Assembly (NCBI RefSeq): GCF_041435055.1
Contig: NZ_CP108002.1
Location: forward strand, 6,820,001-6,884,000
Source: Streptomyces sp. NBC_00341
Lineage (GTDB): Bacteria > Actinomycetota > Actinomycetes > Streptomycetales > Streptomycetaceae
Direction: 5' to 3'
Length of the DNA: 64,000 nt
A program made the position numbers and the translations under genes. This document shows, piece by piece, positions 44,700 to 53,846 of this stretch (the first letter of the stretch is position 1; every line of letters starts with the position of its first letter). Below the pieces are notes generated by a model. The model was not told where the DNA came from and made no database searches. It saw only the letters and a list, made by a program, of their open reading frames with translations.

Positions 44700-44805
44700 C
44701 GCGGGGGTGCGGCGGTCACAGCTGTACGGGCCGGCCCGGGACGGAGGAGCAGCTCAGGGGTTTACATGCCGGGTTTGGCGTGATGCCATGGCTGCGAATG
44801 CCTGG

Positions 44806-44817
44806 TGAATCGATTCA
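44806..44817. promoter_or_regulatory. rha-type operator, perfect palindrome
   Basis: TGAATCGATTCA, 48 bp before the GH78 start at 44866 and 204 bp upstream of the divergent GH127-like gene at 44602. A matching -35/-10 pair is less clear here than at the other sites. Confidence 0.7.
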
Positions 44818-44865
44818 AGCGGTCATCAGATCGTGCCAGAACCGTCCACGGAGGACAACACCTCG

Positions 44866-47800
44866 ATGTCCGTGCAGACTTACCCCCGTTCGCCCGAGCG
44901 GGCCGACGCGCCTGCCCCGGTCGCCCTGCGCGCCGAGGACCAGGCTCCCGCCGCCCCCGCGGCCACCCGCTTCGTCCCGGTCCTCACCTCCGCGAGGCCC
45001 ACGCTGAGCTGGGTCGTTCCCCTGGTCCGGCGCGGCCAGCGGCAACGCGCCTACCAGGTACGCGCCTGGACCCCCGGAGGGGGCGGCGAAGAGGACCGCG
45101 TGCTGTGGGACTCCGGGCGGGTCGACAGCCACGAGAACGCCTACGTGTCCTGGAGCGGCGCCCCCCTGCGGCCCCTGTCCCGGGCGCTGTGGGCGGTCCG
45201 CGTGTGGGACGAGCGCGACACGGCGTCGGACTGGTCCGCGCCCAGCGCGCTGGAGACGGGCCCGCTCGGCGAGGACGACTGGGCGGCCGTCTGGATCGAG
45301 GTGCCCGCGCGCAGCGCCGCGCGCCACCGCTTCGCCCTGCCCGGTCCCTGCCTGCGCGCCCGGCTCCACCTCACCGCTCAGGGAGTGGTGCGCGCCCACC
45401 TCAACGGGGAGCCGGTGAACCCGGATTCCAGCGACCCCTCGCGCACCGAGCGGCACCTCGCCCTCTACCGCACCTACGACGTCACGGACCTGCTCACGGC
45501 CGGCGAGAACGTTCTCGCCCTCGTCGCGGGAACCGGCAAGCGCCGCGACCGGGAGGCCGCTCCCCGCCTCTTCGCGATGCTCGTCGCCGAGTACGCGGAC
45601 GGCCGCACCCTGCGGATCGGCACCGGACCCGGCTGGCGCCACGGCCCGACGCCCGTCGTCACAGAGGACAACCACTACCTGGAGCACCACGACGGCACCG
45701 CCCGCCAGGACTGGGACGGCCTCGCCTGCGAGGACACCGACTGGCCCGCCTGCGCACCGGCCGGTCCCCCCGGCCTGCTCCCGCGCGTCCTGCCCGACCC
45801 GGGCCCCGCCCTGCGCGTCGTACGGGAACGGGAGGCCGCGGAGCTGGGGCGGCCCGTCCCCGGGGTGCGCGTCTTCGACGCCGGAGAGAACCTCGCCGGG
45901 CGCACCGTACTGACCCTCGACGGGGTCCCGGCCGGCACCGTCCTGGAAGCCGTGCACGGCGAACTCCTCGACGACGGGGGCCGCGTCTGCACCACCAATA
46001 TCCGGCTGCCCAACGACACCGAGCGCGAACGCCAGGTCCTGCGCCACACCGCGAGTGGCGTGGACGGCGAACGGGCCGGGGTCTGGTTCGCGTTCCACGG
46101 CTTCCGCTACGTCGAGGTGCGCGGCGTCCCGGAGGACGCCGGGCTCTCCGTCACCGCCCGCGCCCTGCACAGCGACGCCCCGCGCACCGGAACCGTGACG
46201 GCGGACGAGCCGCTCGTCGAGCGGCTGACCGAGGCCGCGCTGCACACGCAGTGGAACAACCTGCACGCGCTCCCCGAGGACTGCCCCACCCGCGAGCAGC
46301 AGGGCTGGACCGGCGACGCCTCCGTGTCGGCCGCCGCCGCCGTCGCGCACCTCGACATGGCGGGCGCCTACCGCAAGTGGCTGCGCGACCTGCGCGAGGG
46401 CCAGCGCACGGACGGCGCCGTGCCCGCCATCGTGCCGCAGCTGGAGGACGAGGCGGCAGCGCCCGACCCGGTCTGGGGCTCGGCCTACAACGTCATCGTC
46501 CGCGAGCACTACCTGCGCTACGGCGACCTGGCGGTGGTCCGAGAGCACATCGGCCCGCTGCGCCGGTGGGCCGACCATCAGCTCTCCCTCGTCGGCCCGG
46601 AGGGGCTCGTCACCGAGGTCGAACTCTCCTACGGCTTCGACTGGCTCGCCCTGCGTCAGACCCCGCCGGTCTTCCTCCAGACCTGCGCCGTCATCGCCTC
46701 GCTGCGCGACCTGGCCGACCTGGAGGACGCCCTCGGCGAGAAGGCGCGGGCGGCGGAGCGCCTGGCAGCCGCCGACACCCTGGCCAAGACGGCCCGCGCG
46801 GCGCTGCGCGACCCGGTGACGGGCCGGTGGGCCAACGGCACGCAGGCTTCCGCCGCGCTCGCCCTCGCCACCGCGCTCGCCTCCGGCCCGGAGGAGGAGG
46901 CGGAACTGCTGGCCGAACTCGCCGCCGGGACACACGAGCAGGGCGACCGCGTCACCTCCGGCTTCTCCGCGACCCAGGCCGTCGTGCGGGCCCTCGCCGG
47001 CGGACCGGTGCGGCCGGGAGCCGCCGCCGCGCACTGGCGGCCGGGGGCCGGACAGGCGCTGCTCGCCGCGCTGCGCCAGCCCGCGTCACCGGGCATCGGC
47101 GCGATGCTCGCGCAGGGCCCCGGCACCCTGTGGGAGTGCTGGTGGATCGACGCGCAGAACACCGGGACCGGTTCGCTCGACCACATCGGGATGGGCGCGC
47201 CGTTCGCCGAGTGGGTGTGGCGCCGGCTCGTGGGGATCGAGCCCGATCTCGCGGGCCCCGGTTTCGCGCGCTTCACCGTCGCGCCCCGCCCCGTACCGGG
47301 CCTGAACCGGATCCGCGGCGAGGTCAGCACGGTGCGCGGCACGGTCGCGGCCGGCTGGGAGCGCGACGCCGGGACCGGCGGCCTGACCCTGCGCGTGACG
47401 GTGCCCGTGGGCTCGGAGGCCGTGGTGCGGGTGCCGGGCGGGGCCACCGGCCCGGTCCGCGTCGACGGGCTCGTCCTCGGTGCGGAACTGCACCCTCAGC
47501 TCGACGTCTTGGGCGCCGAAGGCCCCGACCTGTGCGTACTCGCCCCTTCCGGCGTCTACGAATTCGCCTGCGCGGCCCCCGGCGACGAGCCCGGCCCCCT
47601 GCTGGGCGCGGCGCCCGCCGCCCGCCCCGGCGTTCCCGTGCGGGTGCCGCTGGTGCCGGGTGTCCGCGCGGAGACGCTGAGCACGGGGATCACGCACGGC
47701 TGGACGGCACAACCGCTCACCCACGACGGCGAGGCCGGGGCCGTCCTCGTCACCGCCCCCGCGGACGCGGCCCCCGGCACGACCGCGCGGCTGACGGCCG

Positions 47801-48357
47801 GTGACGGTGTGACCGAAGCGGTACGGACCCTGCGGGTGGACGTGGGCGGGAGCTGGCTCTCGGGGGGTACGGGAGCCGGCGGCTGGTCGGCCGCCTCGGA
47901 GGGGGCGACGCTGGAGGAGCTGGAGGACATGGTGTGCCGGCCGGTCTTCCACGAGCCGGTGGCCGGGACGGCGCTGCTCGTCGGCGGTGCTCCCCGCGAT
48001 CCGCGCGAGTGGCGCACCGCGCGGCTCGACCTGCCCGAGCCCGCGGACCTGACCGCGGCCCGTTTCGCTTACGCCTACGTCGACCAGTGCGTCCCGACGC
48101 CGCCCGGCAGCCTCTTCGGCAAGGCGGTGCTCCGGCTGATCTCCGCCGACGGCTCGGTGCGGGAGGGGCGGCTCGACCGGCCGCTGCCGGCGGGCTGGAA
48201 CCGGGTCACGGCCGACCTCGGTGAGGACTGGCCGGGACGCTCCCGCGTGGTGGCCGTCGAGGTCGCCGTGCACCGCCCCGAGGCAGACCCCGCCCCGTTC
48301 CCGGTGAGCTTCCACCTGGGCCGGGTCGGCTGGACCTCGGCCCTGCGTACCTGGTGA
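44866..48357 (+). CDS. GH78 alpha-L-rhamnosidase (first copy)
   Basis: A 1163-aa enzyme removing terminal alpha-L-rhamnose. No signal peptide was seen. Beta-sandwich N-terminal domains (about 30-400) hold RAYQVRAW and the rhamnosidase_N-type DAGENLAGRTVL. The (alpha/alpha)6 catalytic domain has NNLHALPEDCPTREQQGWTGD with likely general acid E477. A beta-sandwich follows, and about 220 extra C-terminal residues (from about 940) form an additional domain I cannot name. The ATG at 44866 has CGGAGG upstream; a GTG at 44833 is the alternative. Likely acts on imported or released rhamnosides. Confidence 0.92.
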   Translation: MSVQTYPRSPERADAPAPVALRAEDQAPAAPAATRFVPVLTSARPTLSWVVPLVRRGQRQRAYQVRAWTPGGGGEEDRVLWDSGRVDSHENAYVSWSGAPLRPLSRALWAVRVWDERDTASDWSAPSALETGPLGEDDWAAVWIEVPARSAARHRFALPGPCLRARLHLTAQGVVRAHLNGEPVNPDSSDPSRTERHLALYRTYDVTDLLTAGENVLALVAGTGKRRDREAAPRLFAMLVAEYADGRTLRIGTGPGWRHGPTPVVTEDNHYLEHHDGTARQDWDGLACEDTDWPACAPAGPPGLLPRVLPDPGPALRVVREREAAELGRPVPGVRVFDAGENLAGRTVLTLDGVPAGTVLEAVHGELLDDGGRVCTTNIRLPNDTERERQVLRHTASGVDGERAGVWFAFHGFRYVEVRGVPEDAGLSVTARALHSDAPRTGTVTADEPLVERLTEAALHTQWNNLHALPEDCPTREQQGWTGDASVSAAAAVAHLDMAGAYRKWLRDLREGQRTDGAVPAIVPQLEDEAAAPDPVWGSAYNVIVREHYLRYGDLAVVREHIGPLRRWADHQLSLVGPEGLVTEVELSYGFDWLALRQTPPVFLQTCAVIASLRDLADLEDALGEKARAAERLAAADTLAKTARAALRDPVTGRWANGTQASAALALATALASGPEEEAELLAELAAGTHEQGDRVTSGFSATQAVVRALAGGPVRPGAAAAHWRPGAGQALLAALRQPASPGIGAMLAQGPGTLWECWWIDAQNTGTGSLDHIGMGAPFAEWVWRRLVGIEPDLAGPGFARFTVAPRPVPGLNRIRGEVSTVRGTVAAGWERDAGTGGLTLRVTVPVGSEAVVRVPGGATGPVRVDGLVLGAELHPQLDVLGAEGPDLCVLAPSGVYEFACAAPGDEPGPLLGAAPAARPGVPVRVPLVPGVRAETLSTGITHGWTAQPLTHDGEAGAVLVTAPADAAPGTTARLTAGDGVTEAVRTLRVDVGGSWLSGGTGAGGWSAASEGATLEELEDMVCRPVFHEPVAGTALLVGGAPRDPREWRTARLDLPEPADLTAARFAYAYVDQCVPTPPGSLFGKAVLRLISADGSVREGRLDRPLPAGWNRVTADLGEDWPGRSRVVAVEVAVHRPEADPAPFPVSFHLGRVGWTSALRTW

Positions 48358-48361
48358 GACG

Positions 48362-48465
48362 AGGACGCCGGGCGTGCGCGCGCCCGGCGTCCTTGGGGCG
48401 CCGCCGCTGAACGAACGGGAGCCCTTCCCGTACGGGACCTGCTGGTCCGTAAGGGAAGGGCTCCC
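48362..48465. terminator. tandem bidirectional terminators
   Basis: Two strong hairpins between the convergent GH78 and GH43 genes: 48362-48374 with 48381-48393 (13 bp, perfect), and 48417-48439 with 48444-48465 (about 22 bp, one mismatch and a bulge). Confidence 0.75.
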
Positions 48466-48511
48466 GTCGTAGTCCGTGGGGAACCGCTCGCTGCCGGCCC
48501 CACGCCGCCGG

Positions 48512-50104
48512 TCACTCCTTGCCCGGCACCACCCGTCCTACCCGCTCCAGCACGGCTTCCCCCGCACCGGTGCCCGAGGCGAAGACAGCGAATCGCGCAC
48601 CGGTGAAACCCTGGGTCACCTCGGCGGCGAGCAGCCGGGCGAGGCCCTGACCGACGGGGAAGCCGACCCCGCCGACGGTGGCGCGGAAGCGGTAGTGCGT
48701 CCCGTCCGCTTCGATGTCCAGGCGCACGGGCCCCTCGTCCGGCAGCGCGAAGACCTCGGTGGTGGCCAGGTCGTCGACCACGCGGTGCAGAACCGCCTCG
48801 CGCCGCCCGGCCCGGACACCTACCGCGAGCCGGTAGTGGTGGGCGGCGTCCGCGTACACCGCGACCCCGGCCGACGCCCCTTCGGGCAGCGTGCGCAGCG
48901 TGGCGCCGAACGCGTCCGCGAACTCCTGCTGGCGCCACAGGAGCGCGGCGGCGGGCCACTCGCCCTCGCCGGGCGCGAGCGCGGGCAGCGTCAGCCGGTC
49001 CAGCAGGCCGGGTGCGCGGTCCTGGTCGCCGAGTACGGCCACGAGGCCCTGCGGGGGCGGCCCTGCGACGGTGGCCCAGCCGGCGGTCCACACGGTCTCG
49101 CGGAAGGAGCGCGGAGCTCGCGCGGCCCGTCCGCCGCCGGGCAGCGGCCGGGGCAGCTCCATGTCGAGCTCCACCGTGCCGTCCCTGCCGATGACCGGCC
49201 AGCCGTCGTCGGTCCACTCCACCGGTGCGAGGAAGGTCTCGCGGCCCAGCTGGTGGTGGGCGGCGAAACCGTCGTGCCGGGTGCCGAGGAACAGCGCCCA
49301 CCAGGAGCCGTCGGGTGCGTCGACGAGTTCGGCGTGCCCGGTCGACTGGACGGGGTGCCCGACACGGTGGCGGTGCGTGAGGACGGGGTTGTGCGGCGCC
49401 GGGGTGAAGGGACCCCACGGAGAGCGCGAGCGGGCGCAGGTCTGCATGTGACCGCGCCCGGTGCCGCCCTCCGCGCTGAACAGGTAGTACCAGTCGTCGA
49501 TCTTGTACAGGTGGGGACCCTCGATGTCGTTGGAGCAGAAGCCGGACCAGTCCGTGGTGAGTTCGCGCAGCGGGCCGCTCATGACGCCCGTCGCGGGGTC
49601 GATCTCGCTCTGGACCACGGGCCCGAGCCGCCCGTCCGGGAGCGGGTCGAGCGTGCGCCGGGTGTAGTAGCAGGTGCCGTCGGCGAAGGTCAGTGAGGGA
49701 TCGAAGCCCTCCCGGTCCACCCACGCCGCGTCCGACCACTCGCCCGCCGGGTCCTCGGCGCCGACCACGAAGTTGCCCTGCTCGTCGGCGACGTTGGTGC
49801 ATGCCAGGTGGAAGCGCTTGCCGTCGTGGCGCAGGGTCGGCGCGTACAGGTTCAGCGGGCCGGGGCGGCCGTCGCGCCGGTACTGCGCGGGCCGGGTGAC
49901 CGCGTAGCCGATGACACGCCAGTGGACGAGGTCACGGGAGTGCCGGATGGGGATGCCCGGCCAGAAGTCCATGGTGGACGTGGCGAGGTAGTAGTCCTCG
50001 CCGACCCTGCACACCGAGGGGTCGGCGGCGATGCCGCGCACCACCGGATTGCTCAGGCGCGCGGGGAGCGCAGTCCGGCGCGCGGTCTCCTGGACGTGAG
50101 GCAT
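48512..50104 (-). CDS. GH43 glycosidase (beta-xylosidase / alpha-L-arabinofuranosidase type)
   Basis: A 530-aa enzyme without a signal peptide. The five-bladed propeller (about 15-320) has catalytic base D28 in ADPSVCRVGEDYYL, pKa modulator D135 in GFDPSLTF and general acid E195 in NDIEGPHLYKIDDWYYLF. A C-terminal concanavalin-like beta-sandwich (about 340-530) is the common partner in beta-xylosidases. The ATG at 50104 has AGGAG. It follows the second GH78 gene by 81 bp on the same strand and is probably cotranscribed. Expected to remove xylose or arabinose side groups. Confidence 0.9.
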   Translation of the reverse strand: MPHVQETARRTALPARLSNPVVRGIAADPSVCRVGEDYYLATSTMDFWPGIPIRHSRDLVHWRVIGYAVTRPAQYRRDGRPGPLNLYAPTLRHDGKRFHLACTNVADEQGNFVVGAEDPAGEWSDAAWVDREGFDPSLTFADGTCYYTRRTLDPLPDGRLGPVVQSEIDPATGVMSGPLRELTTDWSGFCSNDIEGPHLYKIDDWYYLFSAEGGTGRGHMQTCARSRSPWGPFTPAPHNPVLTHRHRVGHPVQSTGHAELVDAPDGSWWALFLGTRHDGFAAHHQLGRETFLAPVEWTDDGWPVIGRDGTVELDMELPRPLPGGGRAARAPRSFRETVWTAGWATVAGPPPQGLVAVLGDQDRAPGLLDRLTLPALAPGEGEWPAAALLWRQQEFADAFGATLRTLPEGASAGVAVYADAAHHYRLAVGVRAGRREAVLHRVVDDLATTEVFALPDEGPVRLDIEADGTHYRFRATVGGVGFPVGQGLARLLAAEVTQGFTGARFAVFASGTGAGEAVLERVGRVVPGKE

Positions 50105-50185
50105 TGCGGCTCCTGATGAGGTCGAGGTGGGGCGGGCGGCGCCACGCATGTGACGTGCGGGGGAAGGAAAGGGCGGGCCGCCCCG

Positions 50186-53100
50186 TCACGCCATCGTGAA
50201 GCGGTAGCTGCCCGAAGAGATCGCGGCGACCGCCGCGTACTCCGCCGGTCCGTCGAGCACCCGTACCCCCGGCGCCTCGGCGAGCGGGCGGCCGGACTCG
50301 GTGATCCGCCCCGCCGCGCCGGGCAGTGCGGGGAGACGGACCTCGGCGGTGACCCCGGGCGGCAGCGTGATGGAGAGGTCCCAAGCTTCCTTCTCCCTCC
50401 GCCAGTCGACGGTGATCGTCCCGTCATCGGTGCGCAGGGAGGTCGTGGCCCACGTGAGGCCCTCGGGTGGGCGAGGCGCGACGAGGGCCCGGCGGTAGCC
50501 GTCCGCCACCGGGGCGAGTCCGCCGACGTTCCGGTAGATCCAGTCGCCGACCGCCCCGTAGGCGTAGTGGTTGAAGGACGTCATCGAGGCGTCGGCGAAG
50601 CCCGTCGAGTCGGACCAGGAGTTCCAGCGCTCCCAGATCGTCGTGGCCCCGGTGGAGACCGGGTACAGCCAGGACGGGTAGGTGTCCTGGAGCAGCAGCC
50701 GGTGCGCCACGTCGGCGCGGCCCGCGTCGGTGAGCGCGTCGAGCAGCCATGGCGTGCCGAGGAAGCCGGTCGTGAGGTGGAAGCCGCGCGCGGCGACCTC
50801 GTCGGCGAGCCGGTCCGCGGCGGACCGGACCTCGTGCGCGTCGAGCAGACCGAGGTGCAGCGCGAGCACGTAAGCGGTCTGGGTGGGCGGGTGCAGGACG
50901 CCGCCCCCGCCCACCCAGCGTTCCCGGAAGGCGGTGCGCACCCGTTCGTACGCCCGCGTCCACTCCCGCTCCCGCTCCGTCTCGCCCAGCGCGGCGGCGA
51001 GGTACGCGGCGGTACGGGCCGCGTGCGCGTAGTAGGCGGTGGCGACGAGATCCTTCGGGGTGTCGCTCAGAGCGAGCCAGTCGCCCCAGGCATCGGCGGG
51101 CCGCAGCCCGTCCTCGCTGTGCGCCGCGAGGTAGTCGAGCCAGTCCGCGACGGACTCCAGCGCCTCGCGCGCCCCGCGCCGGTCGGCGTAGCGCTCCAGC
51201 AGCGCGGCCGGCACGGTCACCGCAGCGTCGCCCCAGCCCGCCGCGCCCGCCGCGCCGGCCCGCTCCTCCTCCGGCGCCGCGCGCCGGAACATGTCGGGCA
51301 CGGTGTGCGGGACGCCCCCGTCCGGGTGCTGGGCGCCGCGCAGTTCCCGCAGCCAGCCGCGCAGGAAGCCCCGGATGTCGTAGTGGAACGCGGCGGTCGG
51401 CGCGAAGACCTGGATGTCGCCGGTCCAGCCCATGCGCTCGTCGCGCTGCGGGCAGTCCGTCGGCACGGAGAGGAAGTTGCCCTCCAGCGAGCGACGGATG
51501 TTGTGGTGCAGCGTGGTCAGCCCCTCGTGCGAGCAGGCGAAGCTGCCTGTCGCGGGCATGTCGGCCCACAGCGCGACGGCGGTGACGGAGGTCAGTTGCG
51601 CCGTCCCGCCGCCGGGAAGGTGCCGCGGCGCCCGGCTGACCGTTCGCGTTCGCGTCTCGCGGTCCTCCGCACCCTTTCCGCCCCCGGCCTCCGGGGGCAG
51701 CACGCTGATCTCGCAGTAGCGGAAGCCGTGCGTCGTGAAGCGCGGCTCCCACACCTCGCCCTCCGGCGTGCCGCGCAGCACGTACTCGTCGGTCGCGCGC
51801 GCCGTGCGCAGGTTGTCGGTGTACAGGGCGCCGTCGTGCCGCAGCGCCTCGGCGTGCCGCAACAGGACGCGGGTACCGGCCGGGCCCCGCACGCCGATCC
51901 GGACCCTGCCGGACACGTTCTCGCCGAAGTCGGCGAGCGTCGCGGTACCGCGTGTCTCCTGACGTACGGGCGGCAGTTCGCGCTGGGCGCGTACGGGCGG
52001 CGCGAGTGAGGCGAGCACGCGGAGCCCCTCGGGAGCGGCGGCGGCCACGGCCGGATGCCAGGCTCCGGCGTCGAAGTCCGGCGTGTCCCAGCCGGGGGCC
52101 TCCCGCCGTGCGTCGTACACCTCACCGTTCTGCAGGTCGGCGTAGCGGACGGGGCCGTCGCTCGCACGCCACGAGCCGTCCGCCGTCGTGCGCAGGCGCG
52201 TCGTGCTCCCGTCCGTGTGCTCGACGACGAGGAGCGCCCGCAGGGCCCGTGCGGAGCCGTAGTGCTGCTTGCCGAAGATGCAGAGGTTGCCCGCGTACCA
52301 GCCGTCCGCCAGTACGGCACCCCACGTGTTGGGACCGGTCCTGAGCAGACCGGTGACGTCGTGGGTGCGGTAGGCGACACGGTGGTCGTAGTCGGTCCAG
52401 CCGGGGGCCAGCTCCTCGTCGCCGACGCGTGCGCCGTTGAGCCGCAGCTCGTGGATACCCAGCGAGGTCGCGTAGAGCCGGGCCCGCCGCACCCCGGCCC
52501 GCAATGTGAAGTCCTGCCGGAGGAAGGGGCTCGGGCGGTACGACCCGGGGGCGCGGCCGTGCGGGGCGTCGCCGTTGCGTCCGACGGCCAGGGCGCGCGG
52601 CCACACCCTGTCGTCACCGTCGTCGAAGGCGGGCGCGGCCCAGTCGTCCGGGACCTGCGCCTCGTGCGGGAAGCCGCGGGCGCGCCAGGAGTCATCGCTC
52701 GCGACGGCGTGCGGTACGGCGGGGCCCGGCCGGGTGCGCGGGGTGCCGTCGGTGAGCGCCGCGAGCAGGTGCGGCGGCTCGAAGCCGTCACCGCTCACCC
52801 GTACCGCGAGGACGTGCCCGCCTCCGTGGTGTTCCGCCAGTGCGGCCGCGAGGGCCGGGGAAGGCAGTCCGTCGTGCGGTACGCGGACACCGTTGACCGT
52901 CGCGTCGACCGTACCCGGAGCCGCGACGAGCAGGCGGGCGGCCGCGGGCACGGCGCCGGCCCTGGCCGCGAAGCGGGCTCGGAATACGGTGACCAGGACG
53001 TCCTGCCCGCCCACCGCCCGGATGCGGTACAGATCGTGCTCCCCGTCGACCGTGTCCAGGTCGGGCAGCGGCGCCCACCCTTCCTCACCCGGCGCGGTGA

Positions 53101-53503
53101 TCCACTCCGCGTCGAACGCCTCGGTGGCGTCGGGGAGGCCGGGCGCGAGCCCGGTCTCGAAGAAGGCCGGCTCGCTCCACCCGGAACGCGCGCCCTCCTC
53201 GTCCGCGACGCGCACCCGCCAGCTGTAGCGGGTGCACGGGACCAGGGCAGAGCCCTCGTAGGGGATGTCGGCCGTCCGTTCGGAGCGCTGCCAGCCGCTG
53301 TCCCACACGCTGTCGCGCGCGTCGTCTTCCACCCGCAGCCGGTAGGCGCTCTGGGCGCGGCCCCGGCCGGTGGCGGCGAGCCGCCAGCCGAAGAGCGGGG
53401 CGGCCTCGTCGAGGCCGATCGGCCCGGTGCGCCGCTCGGTGGTGAGGGCGAGGGGACGCAGCGGCTCGTGGGCCTCGGCAGGGGCGGTGGCCGGCTCGTT
53501 CAC
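50186..53503 (-). CDS. GH78 alpha-L-rhamnosidase (second copy)
   Basis: A 1105-aa protein without a signal peptide. It has the full GH78 layout: Fn3-like N-domain (RTGPIGLDEAAPLFGW, YSWRVRV), two beta-sandwiches with the rhamnosidase_N-type FTLRAGVRRARLYATSLGIHEL, catalytic (alpha/alpha)6 domain with VPTDCPQRDERMGWTGD (general acid E689) and GATTIWERWNSW, and a C-terminal sandwich. Only distantly similar to the first GH78 copy, so their linkage preferences may differ. The GTG at 53503 has AGGAG upstream. Promoter TTGACC-17-TAGGGT with operator lies just before it. Confidence 0.95.
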   Translation of the reverse strand: MNEPATAPAEAHEPLRPLALTTERRTGPIGLDEAAPLFGWRLAATGRGRAQSAYRLRVEDDARDSVWDSGWQRSERTADIPYEGSALVPCTRYSWRVRVADEEGARSGWSEPAFFETGLAPGLPDATEAFDAEWITAPGEEGWAPLPDLDTVDGEHDLYRIRAVGGQDVLVTVFRARFAARAGAVPAAARLLVAAPGTVDATVNGVRVPHDGLPSPALAAALAEHHGGGHVLAVRVSGDGFEPPHLLAALTDGTPRTRPGPAVPHAVASDDSWRARGFPHEAQVPDDWAAPAFDDGDDRVWPRALAVGRNGDAPHGRAPGSYRPSPFLRQDFTLRAGVRRARLYATSLGIHELRLNGARVGDEELAPGWTDYDHRVAYRTHDVTGLLRTGPNTWGAVLADGWYAGNLCIFGKQHYGSARALRALLVVEHTDGSTTRLRTTADGSWRASDGPVRYADLQNGEVYDARREAPGWDTPDFDAGAWHPAVAAAAPEGLRVLASLAPPVRAQRELPPVRQETRGTATLADFGENVSGRVRIGVRGPAGTRVLLRHAEALRHDGALYTDNLRTARATDEYVLRGTPEGEVWEPRFTTHGFRYCEISVLPPEAGGGKGAEDRETRTRTVSRAPRHLPGGGTAQLTSVTAVALWADMPATGSFACSHEGLTTLHHNIRRSLEGNFLSVPTDCPQRDERMGWTGDIQVFAPTAAFHYDIRGFLRGWLRELRGAQHPDGGVPHTVPDMFRRAAPEEERAGAAGAAGWGDAAVTVPAALLERYADRRGAREALESVADWLDYLAAHSEDGLRPADAWGDWLALSDTPKDLVATAYYAHAARTAAYLAAALGETEREREWTRAYERVRTAFRERWVGGGGVLHPPTQTAYVLALHLGLLDAHEVRSAADRLADEVAARGFHLTTGFLGTPWLLDALTDAGRADVAHRLLLQDTYPSWLYPVSTGATTIWERWNSWSDSTGFADASMTSFNHYAYGAVGDWIYRNVGGLAPVADGYRRALVAPRPPEGLTWATTSLRTDDGTITVDWRREKEAWDLSITLPPGVTAEVRLPALPGAAGRITESGRPLAEAPGVRVLDGPAEYAAVAAISSGSYRFTMA

Positions 53504-53533
53504 GTGGTGGCTCCTGAGGACTTTCCCGCTGAT

Positions 53534-53584
53534 TGAAACTATTCAATTCGCTAGGACCCTAGAGGCGATGCGGGTTGTGGTCAA
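53534..53584 (-). promoter_or_regulatory. promoter and operator of the GH78-GH43 operon
   Basis: Minus strand: TTGACC (53579-53584), 17-bp spacer, TAGGGT (53556-53561), then TGAATAGTTTCA (53534-53545) within the symmetric TTGAATAGTTTCAA. Short leader to the GTG at 53503. Confidence 0.8.
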
Positions 53585-53669
53585 TAGGAGGGACGAGAAG
53601 CATTAACGCGCACGTGGAAGACGTACTGGAGGGGTGGGGGGTGGCACCTCCCGTAACCTTCTCACTCAT

Positions 53670-53681
53670 TAAAACCTTTCA
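53670..53681. promoter_or_regulatory. rha-type operator before the trehalase-like gene
   Basis: TAAAACCTTTCA in ATTAAAACCTTTCAAT, a weaker match to the consensus, 165 bp upstream of the gene at 53847. A clear -35/-10 pair was not found. The 343-bp gap 53504-53846 otherwise shows no gene. Confidence 0.5.
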
Positions 53682-53846
53682 ATTCCTGGGTCCTGACCGC
53701 TACGCTCGGCTCCGGCCGCCGACCGCGCGCCGAGCCGGGGGCGAGCCCGCCCCGGGGCCGCGGCGCGCACATGCCGGGCGGCCGCCCCCTCACCCGCAGG
53801 AGGGCCCGCAGGTGCCGGCCCCCGCCCGAACCGGAGGACCAGCCCC

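Noticed and set aside
44603..44719. N-terminal extension of the GH127-like protein with Cys-Arg-Thr repeats
   Set aside because: It translates the 9-bp tandem repeat and lacks support; homology-like sequence begins at the ATG at 44602.
44805..47804. 999-codon plus-strand frame overlapping the first GH78 gene
   Set aside because: Arg/Pro/Gly-rich frame shift of the GH78 gene without domains.
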